From the NCBI RefSeq assembly GCF_026191635.1, contig NZ_JAKRRW010000002.1:124001-188000 (forward strand): a stretch of DNA of 64,000 bases, in the 5' to 3' direction. The position numbers were made by a program, and so were the translations under genes. Shown piece after piece: positions 47,431 to 56,070 of the stretch. The notes below the pieces were generated by a model. The model did not search any database. It saw only the letters and a program-made list of their open reading frames with translations, and was not told the origin of the DNA. The stretch comes from Photobacterium obscurum. GTDB taxonomy: Bacteria; Pseudomonadota; Gammaproteobacteria; Enterobacterales; Vibrionaceae. Position 1 is the stretch's first letter; every line of letters begins with the position of its first letter.

Positions 47431-48087
47431 ATGGCTATTCTAGACAAAATTCAACCAGCAGTATTAGCAACGCGAGTTATTGCCTCGGTTGACTCGGTAT
47501 ATAAAGAAAAGATGGGCTTGAAGCCTCACCATAACAGTATCGGTATTATCACTGCCGATTGTGATGATGTGACATATTGTGCGCTTGATGAGGCGACAAA
47601 AGCGGCTAATGTCGATGTTGTGTATGCTCGCTCTTTTTACGCGGGTGCGGCGCATTCATCTGGCCCTACGTCAGGCGAAGTGATCGGTATTCTGGCTGCA
47701 GCATGTCCGGCGGACGTGATTGCCGGTCTGGATCGCGCTAAAGCCTTTATCGAAGATGAAGCCGCATTCCAGTGCGCCGATGAAAACGGTGATATTGCCT
47801 ATTTTGCTCACCTTGTTTCTTCAACCGGGACTTACCTGTCTGAAGAAGCCGGTGTCGAGCAGGGCGAAGCGCTGGCATACCTGATTGCGCCTCCACTAGA
47901 AGCGATGTATGCACTGGATGCGGCACTAAAAGCGGCAGATGTGCGATTGGTTAATATGTTTGCGCCACCGTCAGAAACTAACTTCGGTGGTGGTCACCTG
48001 ACCGGTTCACAGGCAGCTTGCCGTGCAGCTTGTGAAGCATTTCAGGCAGCGGTGCTGGAAGTGGCCCGTAATCCAATTGCGAACTAG
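47431..48087 (+). CDS. eutL: Trimeric shell protein EutL
   Basis: 218 residues, tandem circularly permuted BMC domains (BMC-T). 'IKPAVLATRVIAS'-like opening, 'HHNSIGIITADCDDVTYCAL' and 'FAPPSETNFGGGHLTGSQAA' match EutL. Forms gated pseudohexamers thought to control passage of larger metabolites. Confidence 0.95.
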   Translation: MAILDKIQPAVLATRVIASVDSVYKEKMGLKPHHNSIGIITADCDDVTYCALDEATKAANVDVVYARSFYAGAAHSSGPTSGEVIGILAAACPADVIAGLDRAKAFIEDEAAFQCADENGDIAYFAHLVSSTGTYLSEEAGVEQGEALAYLIAPPLEAMYALDAALKAADVRLVNMFAPPSETNFGGGHLTGSQAACRAACEAFQAAVLEVARNPIAN

Positions 48088-48101
48088 TTAGGAGTTCAGT
48101 C

Positions 48102-49436
48102 GTGAATCCGTTATTACAACAGATTCAGCATGGCGGCGTGATTGGCGCAGGTGGGGCAGGTTTCCCCACCTACGTTAAACTCGATTGCCAGGTCGAAATG
48201 GTTTTGGCCAATGGTGCTGAGTGCGAGCCGCTGCTTTATAAAGATCAGGTGTTGATGCAACGTTGGGCCAAAGAACTTTGCGGCGGCATGTTGATCGCGA
48301 TGAAGCAGGTAGGTGCTGCTCGCGGGGTGATTGGTATTAAGAAAAAGAATGCCGACACGATTGCTTGCCTACAGGCGCATTTACCTGCGGGTATCGAGTT
48401 GTTGCTGATGGAAGACGTTTATCCTGCCGGAGACGAGGTTGAACTTGTGTATCAGGCGACAGGTAAGCGTATTCCTTCGGGGGGCCTGCCCAAAGAAATT
48501 GGCGTGATGGTCAATAATGTCGAGTCGTTCATCAATGTATTTCGCGCTGCACAAGGGGTGCCGGTTACGGAAACCATGATCACTGTACATGGCGAAGTGC
48601 GTAACCCATATACCGCTTGGCTGCCAATCGGTTTGTCCTACCGAGAAGCGATTGAACTGGCTGGTGGTATGACGTGCAGTGATTTTATTGTGGTCGAAGG
48701 CGGCCCGATGATGGGCTCGGTGACCGATAACCTGGAACAACCGATCACCAAAGTGTCGAGTGGGTTATTGGTACTGCCGCGAACCTCTCGGATCGCCAAG
48801 ATCAAGACCCGCAGCGAGCAAGATCTTCGCCGTATCGGGAAGTCGTCTTGTGATCAATGCAGCCAATGTACCTCGATGTGTCCGCGTAACCTGCTGGGCT
48901 ATCCTGTGCAACCGCATATGGCAATGCGTTCGCTGCAGGTTTCTGGTGCCAACAACTTGAGCTACGCTCTGGCTGCGCAGGCATGTTGTGAGTGCAACCT
49001 ATGCACCATGTGGTCTTGCCCGGAAGGTCTGGATCCAAGTCGAGTCTGTGCAACGACCAAACGTGCATTACGAGATGAGCAGAAGCTGTTGTCTCCGGCT
49101 CAGTTACAGGCCAAAACCAAGGATGTGCACCCGCTACGTGACTACCGTGGGGTACCGACTAAACGCTTGGTACGTCGCCTCGAGCTGGCCGACTATGCCC
49201 TGACAAAAGCGGAATACCGTGAGTGCGAGCTAAAGGTTAGCCATCTTGAGATCCCACTTTCTCAGCATATTGGTCGACCGGCTATAGCAACCGTCAAAGT
49301 GGGCGATAGCGTCAAGAAAGGACAGATGATAGGCCAACCGGCACCGGATGCGCTTAGTGTCGCAGTTCATGCCAGCCTTGACGGTGTAGTAACGGCTGTA
49401 GGCGAGAAGGTCGTCATTGAGTGCCAACCTGTTTGA
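48102..49436 (+). CDS. PduS-like iron-sulfur flavoprotein (RnfC family), putative cobalamin reductase
   Basis: 444 residues. N-terminal glycine-rich 'GVIGAGGAGFPTYVKLDC' and the Rnf/NuoF-type nucleotide/FMN region, a SLBB segment (about 155-200), then two ferredoxin-like clusters: Cys250-Cys253-Cys256-Cys260 and Cys295-Cys298-Cys301-Cys306. A C-terminal RnfC-type biotin-like hammerhead follows (about 370-444). The set matches PduS of propanediol compartments, which reduces cob(II)alamin with NADH for adenosylation. Enterobacterial eut operons have no such gene. Likely partner of EutT here (inference). Confidence 0.88.
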   Translation: MNPLLQQIQHGGVIGAGGAGFPTYVKLDCQVEMVLANGAECEPLLYKDQVLMQRWAKELCGGMLIAMKQVGAARGVIGIKKKNADTIACLQAHLPAGIELLLMEDVYPAGDEVELVYQATGKRIPSGGLPKEIGVMVNNVESFINVFRAAQGVPVTETMITVHGEVRNPYTAWLPIGLSYREAIELAGGMTCSDFIVVEGGPMMGSVTDNLEQPITKVSSGLLVLPRTSRIAKIKTRSEQDLRRIGKSSCDQCSQCTSMCPRNLLGYPVQPHMAMRSLQVSGANNLSYALAAQACCECNLCTMWSCPEGLDPSRVCATTKRALRDEQKLLSPAQLQAKTKDVHPLRDYRGVPTKRLVRRLELADYALTKAEYRECELKVSHLEIPLSQHIGRPAIATVKVGDSVKKGQMIGQPAPDALSVAVHASLDGVVTAVGEKVVIECQPV

Positions 49437-49503
49437 GTACACTGAATGCGGTGCTTCAAATAGGGCTGAATAATAAATAGCAGCAAATAATAAAGAGCAA
49501 GTA

Positions 49504-50052
49504 ATGGTTAATGCGATTGGTTGTATTGAGTTAAATTCGATTGCCCGTGGATATTTGGTAGCTGATGCCATGTTAAAAGCTGCGAGTGTCGAAATTCTAT
49601 TTAATCGGACGATTTGTCCCGGCAAATTTATGGTGATGGTGGGTGGTGATGTTGCTGCGATCAATGCTGCGGTAGAAACTGGGCTGCGGGTTGGTGGTGG
49701 TGAAGTGGTGGATGACTTGATCATTGCCAATGTCCATCCTGACGTCTTTCCGGCAATTGCCGGTACACGCGTGGTTGAGCATACCTCGGCACTGGGTATT
49801 GTTGAAACATTCTCGGTTGCCGCGATTGTGGAAGCCGCTGATGCTGCTGTAAAAGCCGCGAATATCGAACTTCTCGAAGTTCATATGGCAATGGCTATTG
49901 GCGGAAAAGGCTTTGTAACGCTAACCGGTGATGTCGCGGCGGTACAGGCTGCCGTTGATGCGGCCGCCGAGCGTATTCGTACCAAAGGTGTATTAGTCGA
50001 TAAAGTTGTTATTGCTCAGCCGAGAAAAGAAATCTTGGAAGGCAAAGTTTAG
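49504..50052 (+). CDS. PduT-like tandem-BMC shell protein
   Basis: 182 residues made of two BMC domains (about 2-88 and 94-178). It aligns without gaps over its first 108 residues with my recollection of PduT ('ELNSIARG', 'DAMLKAASV', 'TICPGKF'). In PduT a [4Fe-4S] cluster sits on the three-fold axis, held by Cys108 of each subunit. Here residue 108 is Ile ('ETFSVAAIVEAA'), so the cluster site is missing. Forms trimers in the shell. 67 nt after the PduS-like gene. Confidence 0.88.
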   Translation: MVNAIGCIELNSIARGYLVADAMLKAASVEILFNRTICPGKFMVMVGGDVAAINAAVETGLRVGGGEVVDDLIIANVHPDVFPAIAGTRVVEHTSALGIVETFSVAAIVEAADAAVKAANIELLEVHMAMAIGGKGFVTLTGDVAAVQAAVDAAAERIRTKGVLVDKVVIAQPRKEILEGKV

Positions 50053-50055
50053 TTT

Positions 50056-50090
50056 AATGGCGGTTCGGGCAGTGGTTTGCTCGAACGCCA
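50056..50090 (+). repeat. Hairpin between the PduT-like gene and eutH
   Basis: Imperfect stem GGCGGTTCGGGCA / TGCTCGAACGCC with one bulge, in a 213-nt gap. No U-tract; may attenuate or process the transcript before eutH. Confidence 0.45.
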
Positions 50091-50265
50091 GTAATAAGCT
50101 GTGATGATTTTTGTTATTGCAATTCCGCGATAACTAACAGTGCGTGTTATTGAGATTCAATTTTAGCCATGTGTGATCGCATAGGGCAGGATTCGTTCAC
50201 CCTAAATTTAGGAGCGCCTTCTGAACTAGCGATTATTGATGAATTATCAGGAAGGTAGAAACATC

Positions 50266-51384
50266 ATGAATGACATTATTTTATATATTATGGTGGGCTT
50301 TATGGTGCTCGGCGCTGTCGACAAAGTGCTGGGTAATCGTTGGGGCTATGGAGAGCAGTTCGAAGAAGGCTTCATGGCAATGGGGGCGTTAGCCCTTGCA
50401 ATGGTCGGTGTGGTGAGTTTGGCTCCGGTGCTTGCTGATTTATTAAGCCCGATTGTCGTACCACTTTACACCGCGTTAGGTGCTGATCCAGCAATGTTTG
50501 CCGGTACGTTGCTAGCTAACGATATGGGTGGTTATCCGTTGGCACAGAGCATGGCTGAAACAGAAGAAGCAGGTATCTTCTCTGGTCTGATTTTGGGCGC
50601 AATGATGGGGCCGACATTGGTATTCACCATTCCAGTCGCACTGGGTATTATCGAGAAAGAGGATACGCCTTATCTTGCTCGCGGTGTATTGATTGGCTTA
50701 ACGACTATTCCTGTCGGTTGTTTTGTCGGTGGCCTAGTGGCTGGTTTTGATGTTGCGATGATCCTTGGCAACTTGATCCCAATCGTGATTGTTGCCGCAC
50801 TGATTGCCGTAGGCCTATGGTTGAAGCCTGACGCGATGATCCGTGGCTTCGAGGTATTCGGTAAAGGTGTGATCGGAATGATCACTTTGGCACTTGCTGC
50901 AATCGTTGTTGAAACCTTGACTGGCTTGGTGTTGATCCCGGGTATGGCGCCGATTTCTGACGGTATCGAGATTGTTGGCGCAATTGCAATTGTGCTGGCG
51001 GGGGCCTTCCCGATGGTACACTTTATTACTCAGCACCTGAACAAGCCTTTGATCAAGATGGGTAGCGCAATGGGCATGGGTGAAAAAGCGGCGGCAGGTC
51101 TGGTCGCAACCATGGCGAACAACATTGCAATGTTCAACATTTTCAAAGAAATGGATAACCGCGGAAAAGTGATTAATGTTGCTTTCGCAGTATGTGGTTC
51201 ATTTGTTTTCGGTGATCACCTCGGCTTTACCGCTGCAGTAAACAGCGACATGATTTCAGCTGTGGTTGCAGGCAAGCTAGTTGGCGGTTTAAGTGCCTTG
51301 GTGCTTGCTGTTTACGTGACCCGCAACATGTCTTTTGATGAGCCATCAACAAAAGAAGAGCATAAAGAAGCGGCTGCTCACTAA
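50266..51384 (+). CDS. eutH: Ethanolamine transporter/permease EutH
   Basis: 372 residues from the ATG at 50266 ('MNDIILYIMVGFMVLGAVDK'), as in homologues. About ten membrane helices; 'LLANDMGGYPLAQSMAETEE' and 'ATMANNIAMFNIFKEMDNRG' are typical. Imports ethanolamine across the inner membrane. In enterics it lies inside the operon (between eutG and eutA); here it is last, after a 213-nt gap, and may have its own promoter. Confidence 0.94.
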   Translation: MNDIILYIMVGFMVLGAVDKVLGNRWGYGEQFEEGFMAMGALALAMVGVVSLAPVLADLLSPIVVPLYTALGADPAMFAGTLLANDMGGYPLAQSMAETEEAGIFSGLILGAMMGPTLVFTIPVALGIIEKEDTPYLARGVLIGLTTIPVGCFVGGLVAGFDVAMILGNLIPIVIVAALIAVGLWLKPDAMIRGFEVFGKGVIGMITLALAAIVVETLTGLVLIPGMAPISDGIEIVGAIAIVLAGAFPMVHFITQHLNKPLIKMGSAMGMGEKAAAGLVATMANNIAMFNIFKEMDNRGKVINVAFAVCGSFVFGDHLGFTAAVNSDMISAVVAGKLVGGLSALVLAVYVTRNMSFDEPSTKEEHKEAAAH

Positions 51385-51435
51385 AATCATTAGCAATATA
51401 TTTTGCTTAAACAATTCGCTTAGAAAAATTAGCTT

Positions 51436-51459
51436 ATAGGCCCGCAATTGCGGGCCTAT
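51436..51459 (+). terminator. Terminator of the eut operon
   Basis: Perfect palindrome with arms ATAGGCCCGC / GCGGGCCTAT and AATT loop, followed by TTGTTATTT, 51 nt after eutH. Confidence 0.9.
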
Positions 51460-51517
51460 TTGTTATTTAGAAATACCCAAATACACTTAATAATGAGCTA
51501 TGGATGGAGGATGAGTA

Positions 51518-51730
51518 ATGGCTGTAAATCAAACGAATCCTGTCTGTTCTCATTTAAAAAGTGCTCGTTCACAGGCTGCTGGCTCGACAGATCGAAATCA
51601 GCGAATGAGCATGCATGAAGGCGTTGCTCCCTGGTGCGATTGCTGTGTTTGTGAGGCCGAGCCTTACTGGGCCGATGTTGCTGAAGAGATGGGAATAAGC
51701 CTGAGTAATTTCGAAGAGGATAGGCAATAG
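51518..51730 (+). CDS. Cysteine-rich small hypothetical protein
   Basis: 70 residues with an excellent ribosome-binding site (GGAGG, 7-nt spacing). Cys10 and a tight cluster Cys40, Cys42, Cys43, Cys45 in 'PWCDCCVCEAEPYW' suggest metal binding; the C-terminus is acidic. No family recognised. It follows the eut terminator and ends before a hairpin that serves the gene on the other strand. An overlapping minus ORF is less credible. Confidence 0.6.
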   Translation: MAVNQTNPVCSHLKSARSQAAGSTDRNQRMSMHEGVAPWCDCCVCEAEPYWADVAEEMGISLSNFEEDRQ

Positions 51731-51744
51731 CCTGCACGCAAAAA

Positions 51745-51776
51745 ACTTCACCGTAGCTTGAATGCCGCGGTGAAGT
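51745..51776 (-). terminator. Terminator of the periplasmic coiled-coil gene
   Basis: Arms ACTTCACCG / CGGTGAAGT with a 14-nt loop; on the minus strand followed by T6. Confidence 0.8.
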
Positions 51777-51813
51777 CATTTACTGAGGAAGTGAATCTGG
51801 TTTGTTACTGAGA

Positions 51814-52380
51814 TTACTGAATAGTTTCAACCAGAGTGTTTAACTCTTCGACCAATTTTTCTGTTTTAGGATCATGGGCTTTCATCGCTACCATGGTTTC
51901 TTGCTGAAGTTTCTCCTGCATTGCCATGAGTTCCTTGTCAGAAATGATAGCCTGACGTTGTTCAGCCATTTTCTGTTTGGCTGCGGCAAACTCTTTGATC
52001 AGCTCGCTTCGCTGTTCTTCGCTTAATGAAGTGTCTTTGACCTGCTCTTGAATCTCTTGAGCTTTGGTAATGAATGTCTCTGGGTCGTAACCAACCTCTT
52101 CGGCTTTCTGCTGGAACTTAGCTTCTAGCTCTTTAGACTGCTCGGCTAATTCAGGGTTAGCCTGTAGGGTTTGTTGCCTGATGCTGGTGAGATCCCGTTG
52201 AATGGCATTGATACGGTTTACGGTTTCTTTCTGATTTGCAATAGAGTCTGTTGCGATACCGCTGGCATTGGCTTGTGGGCCAAGCAGCATCATGGATAAA
52301 AGGGCCAGAGGCAAAGACATCTTGATAAACCAGTTTTTTAAAGAAGGCTGTTGTTTCACTTGCGAGTTGATATTGTGCAT
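51814..52380 (-). CDS. Exported coiled-coil hypothetical protein
   Basis: 188 residues. N-terminal signal with a long basic n-region, hydrophobic 'LPLALLSMMLLGP' and Ala-Ser-type cleavage near residue 40; a start at Met21 is also possible. The mature part is Gln/Glu/Lys-rich and predicted mostly helical (coiled coil from about 50 to 165). Probably periplasmic; no family recognised. Confidence 0.65.
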   Translation of the reverse strand: MHNINSQVKQQPSLKNWFIKMSLPLALLSMMLLGPQANASGIATDSIANQKETVNRINAIQRDLTSIRQQTLQANPELAEQSKELEAKFQQKAEEVGYDPETFITKAQEIQEQVKDTSLSEEQRSELIKEFAAAKQKMAEQRQAIISDKELMAMQEKLQQETMVAMKAHDPKTEKLVEELNTLVETIQ

Positions 52381-52531
52381 TGCAGATATCTCTTTGTTGT
52401 CTGAGTTGTTTCAATCTATAAAACTGGATGGAAGAAAATGTCAGTGCAATGTCATGAAAGCTGTGCGTTTGCTGAACGGATGATTGTTCAGTTTGGGAGG
52501 AATAGCTTGTGAGGAGTGATGTTCAAAAAAA

Positions 52532-52552
52532 GCCGGCAATCCATATGCCGGC
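52532..52552 (-). terminator. Terminator of torD
   Basis: GCCGGC / GCCGGC arms extended by AT pairs, followed by T7 on the minus strand, 43 nt past the torD stop. Confidence 0.88.
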
Positions 52553-52595
52553 AACTAGAGATAGTGAGGTTCAGTCTTTGTGGTGACTGATTAGG

Positions 52596-53249
52596 TTATT
52601 GTTCTTCGCCCGCAAGGAATGCGGCATCTAAGTGGCAGAACGCAAGAAGCAGGTTTACTGCTGCGGCGTAAAGGCCGAACTGATCGCGTGAGTCACACGC
52701 CTTGGCAAATGCCGGTAGCCAGTTCAGTAGCATGGTGTTAAGGAATTCAAGCTGCGCTTGCATTACCGCTTCAGCTTGCTCTTCGTTTTCTTGCTGGTTG
52801 GCAAGAATAATCAGGTTGCCCATGAAATCCAGCTCAACAGCCACGTGGTCCGCTGGTTCATTGAACTCTTTGCGCTGAGCAATATTGTATTCTTCCATGA
52901 GCTTGTTCATGTCTTGAGCCGGCTTATCGTTCAATAGACCGCTTTCACCGACGTACATTGACGCGTAAGGAAGCGCTCCTGATTTTGGTGTGCTCAAGAA
53001 TAGGCCACAGAAATCAGCGGCAAGTTCAAGCTGGGCATCTTCACGGGTTTTCAAGCGATTGAGAGCATCGCGAAATGCTTCAACAGGTTGTTTGAGTTCA
53101 GATGTCATACCAAGGCCTGACAGGAAGGTTAGCATCTCATCACCGTGATATTCGGCGATGTCACTCTCGCTTAGTTCACGAGAGAGTAGGGAAGACATCC
53201 ACCAGTAAATTTCTGCACGTTGTTCGTTGAAAGCAATAAACTCTTGCAT
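52596..53249 (-). CDS. torD: TorA-specific chaperone TorD
   Basis: 217 residues from the ATG at 53249 ('MQEFIAFNEQRAEIYWWMSS'), chosen for the GGAG site upstream and homology. All-helical TorD/DmsD family; 'ELAADFCGLFLSTPKSGALP' and 'YASMYVGESGLLNDKPA' are typical. Binds the Tat signal and apo-TorA until the molybdenum cofactor is inserted. It is separated from torA by 208 nt containing two hairpins, so it may be expressed at a different level. Probably serves both TorA copies. Confidence 0.93.
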   Translation of the reverse strand: MQEFIAFNEQRAEIYWWMSSLLSRELSESDIAEYHGDEMLTFLSGLGMTSELKQPVEAFRDALNRLKTREDAQLELAADFCGLFLSTPKSGALPYASMYVGESGLLNDKPAQDMNKLMEEYNIAQRKEFNEPADHVAVELDFMGNLIILANQQENEEQAEAVMQAQLEFLNTMLLNWLPAFAKACDSRDQFGLYAAAVNLLLAFCHLDAAFLAGEEQ

Positions 53250-53376
53250 GGGTACTCCAGAGTAAAGCAGTGCCAACTTATTAGGTTTTTATCCTGTCGG
53301 ACTGCATAAAACATATTCAGATAGAACATCAATGTAATCAATGATTATATGTGAATAGGTTTTGTTTGGGGAATAA

Positions 53377-53403
53377 AAGGTAATGAAACGAGGCCATTAC
53401 CTT
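53377..53403 (-). repeat. Hairpin A between torA and torD
   Basis: Perfect 9-bp arms AAGGTAATG / CATTACCTT with a 9-nt loop. Confidence 0.55.
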
Positions 53404-53418
53404 CATTTACGCTAAATA

Positions 53419-53444
53419 TTGTCAGAGGCAATCGCCTCTGACAA
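53419..53444 (-). repeat. Hairpin B between torA and torD
   Basis: Perfect 11-bp arms TTGTCAGAGGC / GCCTCTGACAA with a 4-nt loop, 13 nt past the torA stop; only a weak T-rich tail (ATATTT) on the minus strand. Partial terminator or 3' stabiliser. Confidence 0.65.
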
Positions 53445-53457
53445 TCGGCAGGGTGGC

Positions 53458-55989
53458 TTATGCCAGATCCATTGCCGGGAATAGCGGGTTGATATCCGTA
53501 ACTTCTACTGGACCGTTAAAGCCAGTAACCGCAGGAACCTTACCGGTGTATTTCTCGATCTCTACCAGTGCAGAAGCGGCTGATGTTGCCTGAGCCAGTT
53601 TTGAAGAGCCGACATCTTGAGTCAGAACGTTTGGATCACCGTAAGTACACATTGTACCTGGCTTGCCACCTTCTAGCGGGCTGTACCATGCACCTTCATG
53701 GATACGGCAAACACCTGATTTGTAGTCGTCAGTAACAACGGCACCGGCAAGAACTTCACCACGGTCGTTGAATACACGAACGATATCACCAGACTTGATA
53801 CCACGCGCTTTCGCATCTTTCGTGCTGACGTATACAGGTTCACGATCTGCAACCGAGTAGGTAGCACGGTGCTCAGTTGACGAACAAAGCTGCGAGTGCA
53901 GACGGTGGTTCGGGTGCGTGCTCTGCAGGTTCAACGGGAACTTGTTCGAACGAGGACCGCCATGGCTACGCTCATTCTTCTCGAACCACATTGGGTGACC
54001 CTGACAGTCGTCGTAACCCATGTCTGCGATAGTCTTACAGTAAATCTCGATCAGGCCAGACGCTGTACCTAGTGGCTCCAGATCCGGTTCTTTACGGAAT
54101 GACTCGTGACGTACCCACTCTTTGCCTTCAGGGAACTCGATAAAGCCTTCGCCTTCCCAGAATTTCTTGAAGTTAGGCATACGAACGCCAAGGCCACGGC
54201 CCTGCAGACGCGCACCGTTATAGATTTGCTCAATCCATTCCATCTGTGATTTACCACCCGTGAACGCTTCTTCACGGTCGAAACGGCGGCAAAGCTCACG
54301 GAAGATATCAAAGTCATCTTTCGCTTCGAACATTGGCTCAACCACTTTTGGAAGTGCGATGATACCTGCGTTCGAGTGGTTACCGTACTGCTCGATGTCG
54401 TCACGCTCATGCGTTGTGGTAGCAGGAAGAACGATATCGGCGAAACGACAAGTTGCCGTCCACTGGTGTTCGACAGAAACCACAGTCTCTAGCTTACGCC
54501 ACGCCTTGATCATCTTGTTACGATCTTGGTGGTGGTGGAACGGGTTGTTACCACAGAAAACAGCCATCTTCATCTCTGGGAACTTCACATCGTGGCCGTT
54601 CCACTGGATAGTCTTGCCAGGGTTTTCGATACAGTCAACAAAACGAGCTACTGGGATGTAGGTTGAGTAGCCTTTGAATGAACCATTATGGATTGGGTCA
54701 ACACCTGTCACACCGCTAAAGCCAGACATTAGTGGGCCGTTTGAAGTCGTTGAACCTGCATCATTGTAGTGCCAACCGAAACCGAAGCCGCCACCTGGTA
54801 AGCCGATCTGCCCAAGCATTGCTGCAACAACAACCAGCATCCAAGCGTACTGCTCACCGTGCTGCATGCGCTGTAGACACCAGCCGCCGATGATTTGAGT
54901 ACGACCAGAAGCCATCTGACGAGCAAGGGCACGAATATCATCTGCCTTGATGCCACAGATTTTTTCAGCCCACTCTGGTGTCTTCTCAACACCGTCTTTG
55001 TCACCGGTAAGGTATGGTACAAACTTGTCGAAGCCAGTGGTGTAGTCTGCAATGAAGTCTTTGTTGTACAGGTTCTCGGTATACAGGGTATGCGCGATAG
55101 CCAGCATCAATGGTACGTCGGTTTGCGGGTTAACAGGCACCTGCTCGCCACCGACTGCTTTTTGAGTTTCAGAACGAACTGGATCAATGTAGATAACCTT
55201 GATTTCGTTGTTCTTCACTTTCTCAGCCAGTTGCTGATAGTAAGCGTATGGGCTGTGATCAGGTACTAGCCAGCCAACCTGTAGGTTTTTAATCGGGTCA
55301 GAGCCCCAGATCACGATAGTGTCAGAGTGCTCTAGTACCAGCGGCCAAGAAGTTTGCTGCTCGTAAACTTCCATCGCACCAGCAACGTAAGGAAGAACTA
55401 CCTGAGCTGCACCTGTTGAGTAGTCACCCATCTTACCTAGGTAAGTACCGTGTAGGCCAAGTGCGCGGCTCATCATGGTGCCCGCAGAGTGTAGTTTACC
55501 TACTGACTGCCAGCCGGTGTGGCCACCGTATAGTGCACTTGGGCCATAGGTGTTCTGAACGCGTTCCATCTCGTGATAGAAGAAATCGAGAGCCTGAGAC
55601 CAAGGCACGCGCACGAAACGGTTGTCACCACGCTGTGACGTATCAGACTTGAAGCCGTGTTTTAGCCAGTCGATACGAACCATCGGGTACTTAACACGAG
55701 CTGGGTTGTATACCACCTCACGGACACCGTTGATCATTGTTGTTGGGTGCTGATCTTTTTCAAAAGGAACAGTATCTACCCAAACGCCGTTCTCAACTTT
55801 AGCGCGGAAAGCACCCCAGTGAGAGCCAGAAAGTACTTCACCGCTGAAGCTTGCTTTGGTTTCAGCCGCAGCCATTGCTTTGCGTGGTGCAAGCAGGCTT
55901 GTACCTACAACAGTCGCTGCACTTGCAGCAAACATTCCAGACAGGAAGCGACGGCGAGAAACGCCTTTATTTAGAATTTGAGTCGCCAT
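53458..55989 (-). CDS. torA: Trimethylamine-N-oxide reductase, molybdenum catalytic subunit (copy 2)
   Basis: 843 residues from the ATG at 55989; the longer frame adds 25 non-homologous residues. Twin-arginine signal 'SRRRFLSGMFAAS' (residues 11-23). 'GDYSTGAAQ' carries the molybdenum-ligand Ser, and 'TATCRFADIVLPATT' and 'SHGGPRSNKFP' are typical. Periplasmic TMAO reductase fed by the TorC encoded 81 nt upstream. Having torD and torR nearby, this looks like the main inducible TMAO respiration operon. Confidence 0.95.
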   Translation of the reverse strand: MATQILNKGVSRRRFLSGMFAASAATVVGTSLLAPRKAMAAAETKASFSGEVLSGSHWGAFRAKVENGVWVDTVPFEKDQHPTTMINGVREVVYNPARVKYPMVRIDWLKHGFKSDTSQRGDNRFVRVPWSQALDFFYHEMERVQNTYGPSALYGGHTGWQSVGKLHSAGTMMSRALGLHGTYLGKMGDYSTGAAQVVLPYVAGAMEVYEQQTSWPLVLEHSDTIVIWGSDPIKNLQVGWLVPDHSPYAYYQQLAEKVKNNEIKVIYIDPVRSETQKAVGGEQVPVNPQTDVPLMLAIAHTLYTENLYNKDFIADYTTGFDKFVPYLTGDKDGVEKTPEWAEKICGIKADDIRALARQMASGRTQIIGGWCLQRMQHGEQYAWMLVVVAAMLGQIGLPGGGFGFGWHYNDAGSTTSNGPLMSGFSGVTGVDPIHNGSFKGYSTYIPVARFVDCIENPGKTIQWNGHDVKFPEMKMAVFCGNNPFHHHQDRNKMIKAWRKLETVVSVEHQWTATCRFADIVLPATTTHERDDIEQYGNHSNAGIIALPKVVEPMFEAKDDFDIFRELCRRFDREEAFTGGKSQMEWIEQIYNGARLQGRGLGVRMPNFKKFWEGEGFIEFPEGKEWVRHESFRKEPDLEPLGTASGLIEIYCKTIADMGYDDCQGHPMWFEKNERSHGGPRSNKFPLNLQSTHPNHRLHSQLCSSTEHRATYSVADREPVYVSTKDAKARGIKSGDIVRVFNDRGEVLAGAVVTDDYKSGVCRIHEGAWYSPLEGGKPGTMCTYGDPNVLTQDVGSSKLAQATSAASALVEIEKYTGKVPAVTGFNGPVEVTDINPLFPAMDLA

Positions 55990-56070
55990 AGAGGAAATCC
56001 TTAAATTAAAATTCTTTTTCAAAGGGCGGGGTAGGGAGTGATTATATTCATCAGCCCCGCCCATCAGGAA

